A DNA stretch of 64,000 nucleotides, taken from NCBI GenBank assembly GCA_030674155.1, contig CM060334.1:38217234-38281233 (forward strand), in the 5' to 3' direction. This stretch comes from Stramonita haemastoma (taxonomy: Eukaryota; Mollusca; Gastropoda; Neogastropoda; Muricidae). Every line of letters starts with the position of its first letter. Within the stretch, counting starts at the first letter, position 1. The notes under the pieces are model-generated. The model searched no databases and was not told the origin of the DNA. It saw only the letters and a program-made list of their open reading frames with translations. Positions 12,239-24,828 of the stretch are shown here, one piece after another. The position numbers were made by a program, and so were the translations under genes.

Positions 12239-12494
12239 TCACAGTCTGCTACTGACACCCCCCTCCTTCATTCCGAACAAGGTGATTGGATGACACAGGC
12301 CATACAGCTGTCCGTCAACAGACAGGGAGGAGGAGCCAGGCAGCAGCGACCAATCACAGGACTCCACAGCAAGCGACGGGCCCCGGCTGGCTTCTGTCTT
12401 CAAGTCCTCCTGCACCAGGCCTGCCACATGCTCTGCGATGCCCAGGGAGGCAGACACCCCCGTCGATCTGATGCCTCCCACCGTGATCCAGTTT
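12239..12494 (-). CDS. Oxidoreductase last exon
   Basis: The acceptor is TTGGCCAG. It encodes [20 protein letters not shown] and [11 protein letters not shown], then a tail of about 50 residues of low similarity to the family, ending at TGA 12241-12239. Confidence 0.85.
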
Positions 12495-12659
12495 CTGGCC
12501 AATCAAGGGCAAAGAATTTAGTGGATAGAAAATGGGGAATTTTTTTTTACACAAATGGTGGTGTTTTCCTCTTCTGCAATGAGTGTGCTTTTACGTTTAG
12601 ATGTATGTAGCTGTGTTATAAAAGAATGGGGGAAAAAAAAAGGTGTGTTGTAAAAAGAG

Positions 12660-12691
<32 letters not shown>

Positions 12692-12733
12692 TGTATATGC
12701 GTGACAAAACAATCTGCATCACACAGACACTCT

Positions 12734-12770
<37 letters not shown>

Positions 12771-14321
12771 ATGGAATTTGTATAGCGCTTTACTGATGAA
12801 CACGCACATACTTAAATCATGATAGGCCATGGTCACTGTCAAACTTGTCAGCACAGAATTCTTACTGTGAAGGAGACGTTATGCAAGCCCTAGTCTGTTT
12901 TCTGTACATGAGAGACTGACCATCCTAAGTGATACTACCACAGGGAGTAAAACAGGCTGAGGCTGTTGTACATGTCTGCCCATCTGCACACATTTGTCAT
13001 AGTACAGGAAGGGTGTGTCAGTTTGTTTGTTTTTTTTTTGGGGGGGGGTTGTTCCTTGGCTGGAGCTCCAAGGTTCACCAATGGTGAGATTTTTGCCTAT
13101 GCAACCGATTTTGCCCACTTTAAGGTATCCGCATTCTGACTTCATGGAGTGTGTCAGTTAATTTCTACTCTCTCACCCACCAGAACTTTGATGAGAATGC
13201 TGCCAAATGCATGACAGGTAAAGCAACTTTTTTGTGGACCAGAGTATCTCCAACAAACCTGATGATTGAGAACTTCTATGGTCATGAAAAAAAAGTCGTC
13301 AGCTTTATATGAGCTGAATATAAATGTACATCACTGACAAAATATCGCTGACTTACCAAACATGTGGATCTGAAAATGTGGACTTCACTAACCTGCTAAT
13401 CTTCCATGCTTTTTTTTTTTGCTTTTTTTTTTCAAATTTCAGCCTGTTGTTTCCCACTAGTCTTGTGCAGATATAAGGTGTACATGTGTACTATTATCAT
13501 CACCATCAATAATAATATTGTTATTGCTGTTGGGAGGGGGGGGGGGGGGGAGTTCAGCTTTCTAGTAGTTGCAGTGGTGGTGCTTTTGCTGTTTATAAAC
13601 AGGCTGATCAAGACGTTACAGTATGGTGACATTTTGTCAAAAGAAAACTATTCCAACTTAACAATAAGTTCTATTTTGCCCATATATACATACACATAAA
13701 GGGGAGCAAGGCATTTGCTGGTTTGTACATAGCAAAGAGTGTACCTGTAGGAGGTAGTAAACTTAAAGAGGAACTACAAATCCCTCATACAATCCACATA
13801 AGAAAGCCGAGAATCAACCCAAGCACAGAAAGGCAGAAATCCTGCCCACCAACACTCACCTGTCTGGATAAGCTTTAATCTGATAATCCTTGAACTGTGT
13901 GGCTGGTCGGACTCCGGTGTAGTGACCAACAGGTGACCAGCTGACCAGCTCCGGGACAGTTTGTCGACCCAACTCCAACAGTCGTTTTGTGATGTCAGGA
14001 TTGACCGGAGCCCTCTGCCGACTGTCAACGTCCTCTGCCGTCGGTCCAACGATGACATTGTTGTGAACTGTGACATTAGAAAGGATATGAATAAAGCAAT
14101 CATTCCCTGAACACAGCTGCAAGAAGTGTTTTTAACAACAAGGGGGAATTTTCCATAGTTGAGCTGATGTTATATACATAAGTCTCCCTGTGGAGGCGTG
14201 AAAGGCTCTCTCAGAACAGGTAATCATTACTACCTTCAAGAAATTCTGTGCTAGAAATTTTCCCTTTTCTATCACTCTCTTTGTCTTTTTCTCTACCTCT
14301 TTCTCTATGTGTGTGTGTGTG

Positions 14322-14377
<56 letters not shown>

Positions 14378-14732
14378 GGAGAGAGAAAGACAGACAGATA
14401 GGTATAGGTAGATATATTCATATATAAAGATATATCTTTTGCTTATTTTCTGCCTTCCCATTCTATTTTCCTGCCTTTCTTCAGCTGATAGTCTCATCCA
14501 AAGGATTTTGGGGGGTGGGGGGTAGTAGAGTCTTGAGTACTGATGTTAACTCCAGGGTAAAATAACGGGTGCCTCCACGGTGGCTTGATCCCAAGCCATC
14601 AGATCATATGTGCAACACTCTAACCACTAAGCTATCCCACCCCCTAATCTGAACTTTCCTGGAGATTTCCTGCATTTTGATGACACTGCGCACACATTGT
14701 TCATGAAAAACATTCCTTCTGTATATGCCCGA

Positions 14733-14773
<41 letters not shown>

Positions 14774-17700
14774 TTGTTGTTTTTTATATGTGCCTGAGTA
14801 AGCACAAGCCGCTGCTGTAGTCTAGTGGTTAGGGCGTTGGACTCGTAATCTAAAGGTTGCGGGTTCGATCCCAGCTTTCGGTTATGACGTTGTGCCCTTG
14901 GAAAAGGCACTTTACGGCTATTTTCTCACCCCACCCAGGTGTAAAAGGGGGCACCAACCTTGTGTTGGGGGGTAGCTCTGCGATAGACTGGCGTCCTATC
15001 CAGGGGGGGGAGTCTATGACTCTCAGTCGCTTAACGCCACAGAAACCGGGATAAGCACCGGCCTGATGAGCCTTAGGCTTGGGACAGACTTTAACTAACT
15101 GAGTAAGCACACACCTTTTTTTTATATATTTTTGGTAGGCACACACCTGTTGGTTTCGGGGGGGTTTTGGGGGGGAAGGGGGTGTTTGTTTTGTTTGGGG
15201 GGGGTTTTGTGTGCACACACCTGTTTTGAAAATGATGATTCCTTTGGTCTTCTCAGTTGGTACAGGCAAAATACTGGAGCTGATCAGGTCACCTGTTTTG
15301 TGGCCAAACACTGTGTACTGTCCCTTCCTCGGTTTGATACTGAAAATAAAACAAACAAAAAAAAAAACCCTGTTTCAACAAGAATGCGCCATGTCGACAG
15401 CCATTATCTACAGCCATTATCCCTGTTATCTCCTAACTGTTTTTCTTGTCCTTTCCTTGTGTTACACTTTCTCAAACTGTCTTGCTCAGAGATTTTTTTG
15501 CTTTTTTTTTTGTTGTTCCTTGGCTAGAGCTCCGAGGTTCACCAATGGTGAGATTTTGTGTATGTGACTGTTTTTGCTCACCACGAAGGTAGCTGTGTTC
15601 TGACTTCACGGACAATTGCTGGGTATGTCTGTGTTTCTGTAACCCACCAAATGCTGACATGAATTACAGGATCTTTAACATGCATAGTTGATCTTTTTTT
15701 TCCATTCCTTGGCTAGAGCTCCAAGGTTCACTTAAGGTGAGATCTTAGCATGTGCAACCATTTTTTTTTCTTCCACAATTTAGGTAGCCGCATTCTAACT
15801 TTGGGGATATATTTGATCTAATGCATGTGTACATAAACAAATGGAATTTAGGCACTGACAGGTCTGCACTTTATGTCGACATGGGAGATAATAAAAATCC
15901 CTACCCTTAATTCACCAAATTCCTCTGAAGTCGCAGTATGGCTGCCTATATGGCGAGGTACTTGAAAATAGTCATACACGCAAACTTCTCATTCAGTGTG
16001 CAATTTCAATCCCACGGTGATTCCAGGTGGGATGAGAGAGTCAGAGAACGCATTCTGGGTGACCCCCAGAGTGCTAAGCTGGGGAACAACAACAACAACA
16101 ACAATTCACCAAATCCCACCAAGATTTGAACCCCCAACTTCATGGACCCATGGGATTGAAGTCAAACAGTCTTACCTGCTCAGCTCTAGCTTCTGTCTCT
16201 CACAGACTGAAAGACTGCTTTGGACAGGACTCATGTGACAGTGCTCAAAAGCCAGATTTGTTGATTTTTTTTTTTCATTCCAGGGCTAGAGCTCCAAGGT
16301 TCATTAATGGTAGGATTTTTGTGTATGTGACCATTTTGACCCGTCACTAAGGTAGCCAACTGCTTTCCATGTTTTGGGGACATTTGATGAATAACAAATG
16401 TTTGTGGTTTTGCTTGGGTGGCTTTGCGGTTGGCTGAGATATTGCTGACTTGTGGGTGCTCTTTATACTGTGATGGGTGCGTGCTGATGTTCAGAACCTG
16501 TGATGTGCTATACTGATATTATTTTTATGTGGTTTTTGTTCTTATATATTGCTTGTAACCCACTGGAATTTCTCTGTTTTAGAGATAAGTATTTTGAATT
16601 TGAATTCAGAAATATCTTTTGAAAGGGATTTTCTTTTTCCATCTATGCAAGGTTATCTACGAAAAAGAGCTTACAATTCAATGCTGGAGCTTCAATAACC
16701 CTAGAGAAAACAAAAAAACACAAAAACAAATAAGAAAAGAAAAGAAATTTTTGTTTAAAAACCTAGAGAAAAGTCAATCCATTCATCCATACCAAAGTCA
16801 GGTACACTGGGCCTGACACATAAGGCGTTTAGCAAGAGTGCAACACATTTTTTTTGGGGGGGGGATGATACTGCTTTTATTTTACTTTTATTGTCTGGCC
16901 ATGTAATATGCTGTGTACAGGGTTCGCGCTAGGATTTTTTAAAACCGGTACTGCGAGTTGCCATTTCAGAGATATCTTGACCAACTCCCTGAAAATCGGT
17001 CCCCAAAAATAAAATCCGGTACGTACTGTGAACAAAACGAAACTATTCAGTGAGGGGGAGGGGGGAATTGTTCGGCAGCAAAACTAAATGTAAATTGAAC
17101 GCAAATCTCTCAGACTTTGACTGCCGTGCTTCTGCCACTCGCTTCTTGGGCTCGAAGCCACGCAGGAAATAGGTTTTTTTTTCTAGCGCCTGTGTCACTG
17201 TCTGTGTCAGTCTGTTGTTTTGCATGGCACCATTCGTGAGACTTACATTCTTCTTTCTTGTTTCTATGCTTAGCGCTCATCTATATCTTTTGTTGAATTT
17301 AGATTTAGTTTTCGACTCTTCTCTCTCAAAGCAACGCGCAAATTCATAGTCAAAAGACCCTCCGCTTTCGCTTTTCGTAAGAGCAGGCCATCATGTACCG
17401 GTGGGAACAGATGACATTTACAAAACTGCATACACATGGGGACTGGATGTAAAAAAGCACAGGAGTGCTTATTCCATTATCCTCGATATAAAAGATTAAA
17501 AGAATAAAGAATAGATAAATCTAGGCCCCATTTACTCATTGTGAATGGAAGTTAATGTCATGCCGAGAAGAGCGCGAAGCTCTATTCTTTCACAGTAAAG
17601 CTTGCTGTTCTGTGTGCTAGGCTAATGAGGCTGGCGCCAAAGATGTTCGTCGGAAGGGGTGGGAAGGGGTAGGCCTAGTAGATGCGTAAGCACAGTACAG

Positions 17701-18039
17701 GCGCATGACTGACTGTCAGAAAATGTCACTTCAGACTTTTTTTTTGAGACGGAAATCTAATCGGTCACAGGCAAGCAGAATCGGTACGCGGGTACCGGCT
17801 GCTTTGAAAATTTTCGGTATTCCCTGTTTACAATCGGTAAAATACCGGCAATTACCGGTTATCGCGAACCCTGTGTGTATTGTATGTGCATGCATTTTTC
17901 CTTATTTTTTTGTGCTAGTCAAATTTTTCACGTTCATATGTAACCATGCTTTTGGGAATTTGCGCTATATAAGCCTCCATTTCATCATTATTATTATTAT
18001 TATCCTCGATATTAAAGAATAAATAAATAAATAAATAAA

Positions 18040-18076
<37 letters not shown>

Positions 18077-18455
18077 GGCCTACATACGAGAACGTATCCA
18101 ATCCAGCCATGCTCTCCACTGTGTCCCCATGAAGTCCAGCACAGTTGATGACAGCTTTGCTGACCACAGGCCCTCGGCTTGTGTGGAGGACAGATTGACC
18201 ATTACCGTTCAGTTCATGCCCTTCCACTTCACAATTTGTCAGGATCTGAACACCAGATAAAAGCAAACTCCATGGACTTACAATGCAGCTACCTTAACCA
18301 CTGTTATGAATGTAGTCAATGCATATAGGTGTGCATACACATACTTAGGTACTCAAAGAATAAGTATGTCTTATGTTTGGCTTTATTGATTTTTTGAATT
18401 GCTTGTGAATTCATATATCTTTCTAGCCAATGGTTTTTAAAACATTGCATTTATT

Positions 18456-18539
<84 letters not shown>

Positions 18540-18595
18540 GGCGGGCGGGCGGGTGGGTGGGTGGGTAGGGGTGGATGGTGGGTGGGGGAGGAGGG

Positions 18596-18694
<99 letters not shown>

Positions 18695-20730
18695 CAAGTG
18701 TGCATGCATGTATACGTGCCTGTGCAAGTGCGTGCATACAATGCAAAAATAATAGTGATCATGTGTCTTTTCTAGTCAATGGTTTTAATAACATTGTATC
18801 CATACATTGGTGTGTGTGTGTGTTTGTGTGTGTGCATGCATGCACGCATGTACGAGTGTGAGTGTTTGTGATATTTTTATATTGAAGCTATCATATAATG
18901 TTTGAACAATATATAAAATGTAGCTATCTTGTGTCTTTGATTATGATTTGTAACAATATGCCTGTCAGTATTGTAATTGTAATTGCCCTTCAGGGATGAT
19001 TAAAGTGTTTTTGACCTGACTTGACTAATGGAGGGTAAAAACAGTCACACATGCAAAACTTCACCATTGGTGAACCTCGGAGCTCCAGCCAAGGAATAAA
19101 CACAACAACAAAAAATAAAAGCAAGTATCAGAAAACTTTCCAGCAGAAACCATGAAACTGTTACAAAAACTGTCTTCCTGATGATCTGTCTACAGTCACA
19201 TACAGTCAAGTTTGTGTCTGGTTGTTGTTGTGCATTCCCCAGCTTATCATATTGCAGGTCATCCAGAATATCGCCCTTTTTTCCCAGTTTGATGAGAAAA
19301 TTGAACTGAATGTCAAAGTCCTTCAGATGAGACTATAAACCAAGGCTCAGAACATCTTGAGCACACATAAAAAACATGTTCCGCCTTTTGTAAGTGTAGG
19401 CAATTTCGTGCTGGTAGGAACAGACAACCAATTTTTTATTTTTTTTTAACACACACACACAGGTATTGTGTTTTGACAACATCACCGAGGTAGGAATGCA
19501 GCTATGTAAAAGGGGGGGGGCATATGCAAAAATCTCACCATTGGTGAATCTCTTACCTCTAGCCAAGGAAAAAAAAAAAAAGATATATGCACTGTCTCAC
19601 TCATCCCACCTGAGCATCACTGTGAGACCATGTAAGTACAACGCTGAACAAGGAGTTGTGTGTATCCATAACTTTTCAAATACCTTGGCATACAGGCAGC
19701 CATACTCGGACTTCAGAGGACTGTGTCTGGTTCATTTATTAGCACTGTCAGTTCAGAACTTCTTTTGCCTGTGCCAACCACACTGACCTTTTGACTGCAT
19801 GGGAAAAAAAACATACCCTAATACACACTGGCTCAGTCCCAGGCAGTCAGATCACGAGCACAAAACTCTAACCACCCACCCCAGGGCTACATAAATCTAA
19901 CCTGGGTGATTTTCTCAGTATGTTCGATGCAACACTAAAAAAAAAAATATAAAAAAAACCCAACCCACCACCCTCCCAAATTCCAAACTAATCAAACACA
20001 AAACAAAGTAAAAACAACAACAAAAACCCACAACAACAAACCAGATCTAAAATGAAGCTGAGATCAGATTTTCAGAATTTCCTGTCATCAGCTAGCCGCC
20101 ATTGTAGTCTAGTGGTTAAGGTGTTGGACTTGTAATCTAAAGGTTGCGGGTTCAATCCCAGCTTTCAGCTATGGCATTGTGCCCTTGGAAAAGGTCTTTT
20201 ACGGCTATTTTCTCACCCCACCCAGGTGTTAAAGGGGTACCAACCTTGTGTTGGGGGTTAACCCTGCGATAGACTCCAGGGGGGCGTCTATGACTCTCAG
20301 TTGCTTAACGCCACAGAAACCGGATAAGCACCGGCCTGATGAGCCTTAGGCTCAGGACAGGCTTAACTTAACTATCATCTGCTACGATGTGATAGAATCA
20401 CAATCTAAAATGAAAGCCAGGAAACATGAACAGACCTTGCCTCCACGTCTGCGGGCGTGGTGTGCCAACAGAAGACCGTACACGTTTGGCTCCAGCACGG
20501 TTTTCTTCAGGAATCCACAGCGCTCCATGGGCTTGTCGCGTCAGGTTCGGTTCTTTCCTGTACAGGTCCGCCAGTGGAAGACTGAAGACTTTCTCCACGC
20601 CTTTGGCCAGTGAAGACCTCCGAATTTCATCCAGTCTGGATACCTTTGGAATACACACCAAAATAAATTTTATTGAGTCAGGTACTTTTGTACAGGGAAA
20701 AAAAATTCAAAACATTCACAGAATTTTTTT

Positions 20731-20780
<50 letters not shown>

Positions 20781-22553
20781 ACACGAGGCGTACAAACGAT
20801 CACCCATCCAATTAGTAACCACGTCCGATGCTGCTTAACTTTGGCTGGGGGAAAGTGGGTGCTCTGACCACTGAGCTATAGTGTCCCTGATAATAAGCAA
20901 AGGGACAAAAACAATTTCAAATACCATTTATAATTATATCAACATTTTGAAACCTGCTTGCACAATGATAAAGGGAGGGGTATGTGATAGATGGACAGAC
21001 AGTAGAGGGTATTGACAAATGGATGGACAGACATGCAGACATGCAGACATGCAGGCAGGTAAGCAAGGAGGCTGAGACAGACAGACATTGAGACAAGAAG
21101 ACAGATCAGTTGATCCATAGGTAGTCCTTTTAAGCCACTTTCTACATAACTTCTATGACAGGATAGCCTAGTGGTTAGAACATTGCGCTCCCAATTTGAT
21201 GACCCGGGTTGACTCCCGTTCAAGAAAAATTTCCCCTGGAGTTCACATCAGTGCGGATTCCACTCTCCCCTAAAATCCTTCAGATGAGACTATAAACCGA
21301 GGCCTTGTGTGCTATTACACGCAAATATGTTGTGTACGTGTTAAATCCTGCTCCACTTTTTGTAAGAGTAGGCCATTGTGTGCCAGTGGGAACTAACGAC
21401 AAGATATATAGAAAACTGCATTTATACATGGGGACTGGATGTAAAAAAGCACACGAGTGCTTATTCCATTATCCTTGATATAAAGGAATAAATAAATACA
21501 TATAGTTTGTATGAATAACCTGTTGGGGGTTCCAGGCCACCATGATGGATCCATTCTGTATGTATGGTACACCAAGAGAATCCAAAGTGCTGAATACTCT
21601 CGGCAAACATCGCTTGATGCACTCAAGCTCCAGACTGTTTGCTGGGGCATCAAATCCGGTATGCAACATTCCACTGCAAACACACAGAAAAGATCTGATA
21701 AGCTGGAACATTTCAAAATAATGATACCAGTAAATAAAATCTTTGTGACATTGTAGCACTTCCTACTGGAGACAGGATTATATTTTCTGGTTTCGATTTT
21801 GTGATTTTGGTCTAGGAAGTGCAAACAAGCTTTTTTTCAGAGTAAAATCATTGAGGTTTAATATAAGCTTGGTGTTGTGTAAATTTGCTTTATACATTGT
21901 CTATCATAATATCTTTTCCTTTATTCTAAGCACAATGGATGCAAACTATGAGGAATTCTATATAATAAATATCAACTTTTTAGTTTCACTGTCTAATCTG
22001 AGACAAACCTGTACTTATCCACTGTTGGTGCAGGTAGCTGTGAAAACATGGAAAAAGATTTGAACTGCATCAATCACCAAGACATAAAAACCTGACTGAT
22101 CTGGAAAAGTTCTACAAAACAGCAACAGTTGTGCACAGACATTCGTCCGGTGTTTTACTGGACAGAACAGGGTTAGGTGGGATGGATGGTTAAGGCTATG
22201 TTCATACTACCACTCACAACCGTACAGCAAGCTTGAAAAAGAATACACGCATTAGAAAAGGCGTTCATGAATACTCATTCGCATGCTGTTCGGTCAACAG
22301 AAAATGGTCGATTTGACGGCTAAACCGAAACCATACTAGATCTAGGCTTGATGCTAAAGTTCACCTGTGGGTGTTTCATAATTAAAACTCTTGCATCGCA
22401 TTTTGTTATCTACCTGTTTCCACTACTAGCTGCTGATATGAGGTTGTCATTTTTCTCCAGCAAAGCACAATCAAAGCCAAGGCGATCGAGCTCAAAGAAA
22501 ACAGAGCAGCCGACAATTCCCCCACCAATAACTACCACGTCTGCTGCTGCCAT
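12239..22553 (-). CDS. FAD-dependent oxidoreductase, DAO family (gene span, seven exons)
   Basis: A flavoprotein that probably oxidises a small hydroxy- or amino-acid-like or glycerol-phosphate-like substrate; the exact substrate cannot be read from sequence. Exons on the minus strand: 22553-22414, 21673-21520, 20643-20436, 18245-18088, 15339-15221, 14067-13860, 12494-12239. All junctions are GT-AG and phases agree, giving 413 aa after removing one extra base in exon 3. Seen: the dinucleotide-binding GGGIVG at residues 10-15, [39 protein letters not shown], and the C-terminal FAD contact [17 protein letters not shown]. This pattern fits GlpA/YgaF-like DAO proteins; L2HGDH is a more distant alternative. 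No clear mitochondrial leader is visible. Confidence 0.88.
13860..14067 (-). CDS. Oxidoreductase exon 6
   Basis: The acceptor is TGTCACAG and the donor GACAG|GTGAGT (consensus). It encodes [20 protein letters not shown] and [20 protein letters not shown]. Confidence 0.9.
14808..15104 (+). mobile_element. tRNA-headed SINE with conserved central domain
   Basis: A box TAGTCTAGTGGTTAGGGCG, anticodon-like CGT, B box GGTTCGATCCC, then a core (CACCCCACCCAGGTGTAAAA) and a tail (CGGCCTGATGAGCC). Nearly the same element sits at 20095-20375 (+) and 58658-58945 (-). The layout resembles animal SINEs with a shared core; the family name is not certain. Confidence 0.85.
15221..15339 (-). CDS. Oxidoreductase exon 5
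   Basis: The acceptor is TTTTCAG and the donor AAACAG|GTGTGT. It encodes [20 protein letters not shown] then [17 protein letters not shown]. The 119 nt carry phase 2 to phase 1. Confidence 0.88.
16918..17873. mobile_element. Class II element with 11 bp inverted ends, in oxidoreductase intron
   Basis: It begins CAGGGTTCGCG and ends CGCGAACCCTG. The flanks are TGTGTA at 16912-16917 and TGTGTA at 17874-17879, a likely 6 bp target duplication. Subterminal ACCGGTA words recur. A SINE tail sits inside at 17365-17515. No transposase is present; the superfamily is not assigned. Confidence 0.75.
18088..18245 (-). CDS. Oxidoreductase exon 4
   Basis: The acceptor is GTGTTCAG and the donor TTCTC|GTATGT. 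It encodes [14 protein letters not shown] and [18 protein letters not shown], the typical NCAGLHGD stretch. Phase 0 to phase 2. Confidence 0.88.
18457..18694. repeat. Two long GT arrays around a GGGCG-rich spacer
   Basis: GT arrays at 18457-18536 and 18598-18694, split by GGGCGGGCGGGCGGG and GGTGGGTGGG words. In the oxidoreductase intron. Confidence 0.95.
20095..20375 (+). mobile_element. tRNA-headed SINE, second copy
   Basis: Same head, core and tail as 14808-15104, with a small deletion after GATAGACT in the core. Confidence 0.85.
20436..20643 (-). CDS. Oxidoreductase exon 3, with one extra base
   Basis: It begins [20 protein letters not shown] after CCAAAG and ends RRRGGK|GTCTGT. The frame breaks at the run of four A on the coding strand (20504-20501): dropping one gives [19 protein letters not shown], matching the family. 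The length of 208 nt is one over a multiple of three. Confidence 0.85.
20796..20851 (-). repeat. 5S rRNA-like fragment
   Basis: The reverse strand resembles the middle of 5S rRNA (AAGTTAAGCAGCATCGGAC), followed by a TACTAAT and a GATGGGTG. It ends beside a tRNA-like GAGCTATAG, so it is more likely part of a SINE than a gene. A second trace is at 24944-24990. Confidence 0.5.
21159..21500 (+). mobile_element. Full-length copy of the commonest SINE family
   Basis: The head GGATAGCCTAGTGGTTAGAA carries an A box and CCCGGGTTGACTCCC is a decayed B box. The body has TGAGACTATAAACCGAGGCC and AAGAGTAGGCCATTGTGTGC, and the tail ends CATTATCCTTGATATAAAGG. The family recurs at 1-285 (-), 3738-3952, 5371-5592 (-), 26424-26732, 34300-34450, 51115-51345 (-), 52060-52275, 58300-58470 (-), 60398-60566, 61270-61450 (-), 62660-62915 and 63005-63170 (-). 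Confidence 0.85.
21520..21673 (-). CDS. Oxidoreductase exon 2
   Basis: The acceptor is TTTGCAG and the donor CAACAG|GTTATT. It completes [14 protein letters not shown] and runs to [11 protein letters not shown]. The 154 nt fit phase 2 to phase 0. Confidence 0.9.
22414..22553 (-). CDS. Oxidoreductase exon 1, start codon and FAD-binding loop
   Basis: I chose the ATG at 22553 ([12 protein letters not shown]) because the Rossmann strand begins at once; an in-frame ATG lies 15 codons upstream. The donor is AACAG|GTAGAT, phase 2. Confidence 0.88.
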
Positions 22554-23144
22554 CGCGCGTGTGTTGTTGTGAACTTTGACCTCGAATTGAACGGTCAATA
22601 ACTTTCGATTTTGATTAGGCCTACAGTTCCGTCCCCTTGACAGGATGACTCACATGTTCGACATTGAATAGTTTCGGTTTAATCTAACAGGATAAAAATA
22701 AAAATAAAAAATAGATAGATCGCCTACTTAGATGTACGCTGATTTTTCTAGCTGCGGAAAACGATCATTCTGAGAATATTGGCAACGATCATGGTCTGCC
22801 TAAAATAGTTCGCACGACACTGGGCATGCACATAGAGCTGAAGATAAGCCTGTCTATTGTTGCTGTTTGTTTTTGTTTGGTTTGGGGGTGGGGGGTGGGG
22901 TGGTTGTTGTTTTTTTTTAGATTTTCTTTCTGCAGCTGTGATGTAATTAATTCAAATTTTTATTTCCAGGTGGTATATTGTGTTATACAACACAACACAT
23001 TGAGTAAGCAATAAATTTGCTTTTTTTCATCAAGCCATCTGTCTAGAAAAAAACAAAAACATCCTAAAAAGACCACTTAAACAAAATAGTATCCAACCCG
23101 TAACACTTGTAGTTTTCTTTCTTTGCCTCAGTTTGCCCTTTTTT

Positions 23145-23221
<77 letters not shown>

Positions 23222-23697
23222 AAGTCAAGTCAAGTCAAGTCAAAATGATCTTTATTGAGGGTAAAAGATTAAGTTTACACAACTTTTTTTCATCCTGCCC
23301 TCACTAAAAAAAATCATAAAGATGACTTCTAAAGCATGCAAGGACAAATATCAACCTTGTTGAAAAACTCAAGTAAATGAGGATTTTTTTTACAACAAAT
23401 CTCTCAAGATAAAAAACAACAACAAAAAACCCAGACCCAAGACAGTACAACATAAGCTCACGTCACACATACAAATGATAAAATTACAAAATAACATGTG
23501 CATGAACAACAAACATCCAAACGTGAGGTAGTATCGAACATAATCGTGGACTTACAGTTTGTCCATCAAATGTCTCTTCAAAAGCTTCTTAAACATTTGT
23601 TTAGAAGGAACTGATTTCAGACAGGGAGGTAGGCTATTCCACAATGTTCTTCCTGAATATGCAAGGCTTGATTTATAGAGATTATTAAGCATTTTTT

Positions 23698-24070
23698 ATA
23701 AGCATTTCTGTGCTTTTTTACATCCAGTCCCTGCCCTAATCAGGAATTACATCAAGGCCAAGTAGCACAACAACATGAATCCCATAACAACCACATACAA
23801 CAGGTCAAACCCTAACTACCTGCTGACACAACGGGAGAAGGTCTGTACAGGCTATGATTTATTATGATCAGACTCAAGGCGGGCCACAGCTTCCTAAACT
23901 ACCACATGCACATGAAACTGCACCATCGGCCAGACAGAGAAATGCCCTTTCAAGACTGGCAGACAGACAACAGAACATGAAAAGGTAAAGGTGTCCCATA
24001 ACCTAGGCGGTCGTAGGGGAGCGAGACATCAGAAACCTCAGCTCCTCTCGGGGCCAGCATAATTATTGTG
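23698..24070 (+). mobile_element. LINE 3' end, copy 1 of a 373 bp duplicate
   Basis: Broken frames read like the end of a reverse-transcriptase polyprotein (HMKLHHRPDREM and CKTGRQTTEH-like wording). Compared with 24456-24828 over equal length, I saw one difference (GAAACC against GAAGCC). Confidence 0.65.
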
Positions 24071-24296
24071 TGTGTGTGTGTGTGTGTGTGTGTGAGTGTG
24101 TGTGTGTGTGTGTTACAAACCCTTTTCATGACTGTGTATGTTACGCTACTACTTTCATGAAATAAGTATCACAGTATAGAATTACCCCCGACCTACCATT
24201 CTCCTTGACATGGGCAGATGGCCTGACTCATTCAAAAATTTGTTGTTTGTAGATTTCTTTCTTTGCCTCAGTTTGCCCTTTTTCCTGCTCTTCGTT

Positions 24297-24350
<54 letters not shown>

Positions 24351-24455
24351 GGGGGGGGTCCTTAGATGCCTTCATACTCCGGCAATTTTTCAGAAGCCAA
24401 GCATGTCATCAAATCAAATCAAATCAAATCAAATTCTTTTATTCGAGGATAATGA

Positions 24456-24828
24456 ATAAGCATTTCTGTGCTTTTTTACATCCAGTCCCTGCCCTAATCA
24501 GGAATTACATCAAGGCCAAGTAGCACAACAACATGAATCCCATAACAACCACATACAACAGGTCAAACCCTAACTACCTGCTGACACAACGGGAGAAGGT
24601 CTGTACAGGCTATGATTTATTATGATCAGACTCAAGGCGGGCCACAGCTTCCTAAACTACCACATGCACATGAAACTGCACCATCGGCCAGACAGAGAAA
24701 TGCCCTTTCAAGACTGGCAGACAGACAACAGAACATGAAAAGGTAAAGGTGTCCCATAACCTAGGCGGTCGTAGGGGAGCGAGACATCAGAAGCCTCAGC
24801 TCCTCTCGGGGCCAGCATAATTATTGTG
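24456..24828 (+). mobile_element. LINE 3' end, copy 2 of a 373 bp duplicate
   Basis: Equal in length to 23698-24070 and almost identical. It follows an AAATC array (24407-24435) and continues with extra 3' sequence (GTGGCGCCCATCGCCTCTCC). Confidence 0.65.

Noticed and set aside
12286..12610. Plus-strand open frames at 12286-12610
   Set aside because: Shadow of the oxidoreductase last exon on the minus strand.
14820..14885. A tRNA-Thr gene
   Set aside because: A and B boxes are good, but the sequence continues into the SINE core and recurs at 20095 and 58945 with the same flanks, so it is a SINE head.
18246..18275. Exon extension reading [11 protein letters not shown] before oxidoreductase exon 4
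   Set aside because: The family helix is already supplied by the end of exon 3 once its extra base is removed, and the GTGTTCAG acceptor fits its phase 0.
18423..18861. Open frames of Cys-Val or His-Thr repeats
   Set aside because: They are translations of GT/CA arrays, as are those near 26.2, 27.2, 30.5, 49.0, 51.4, 53.6 and 57.5 kb.
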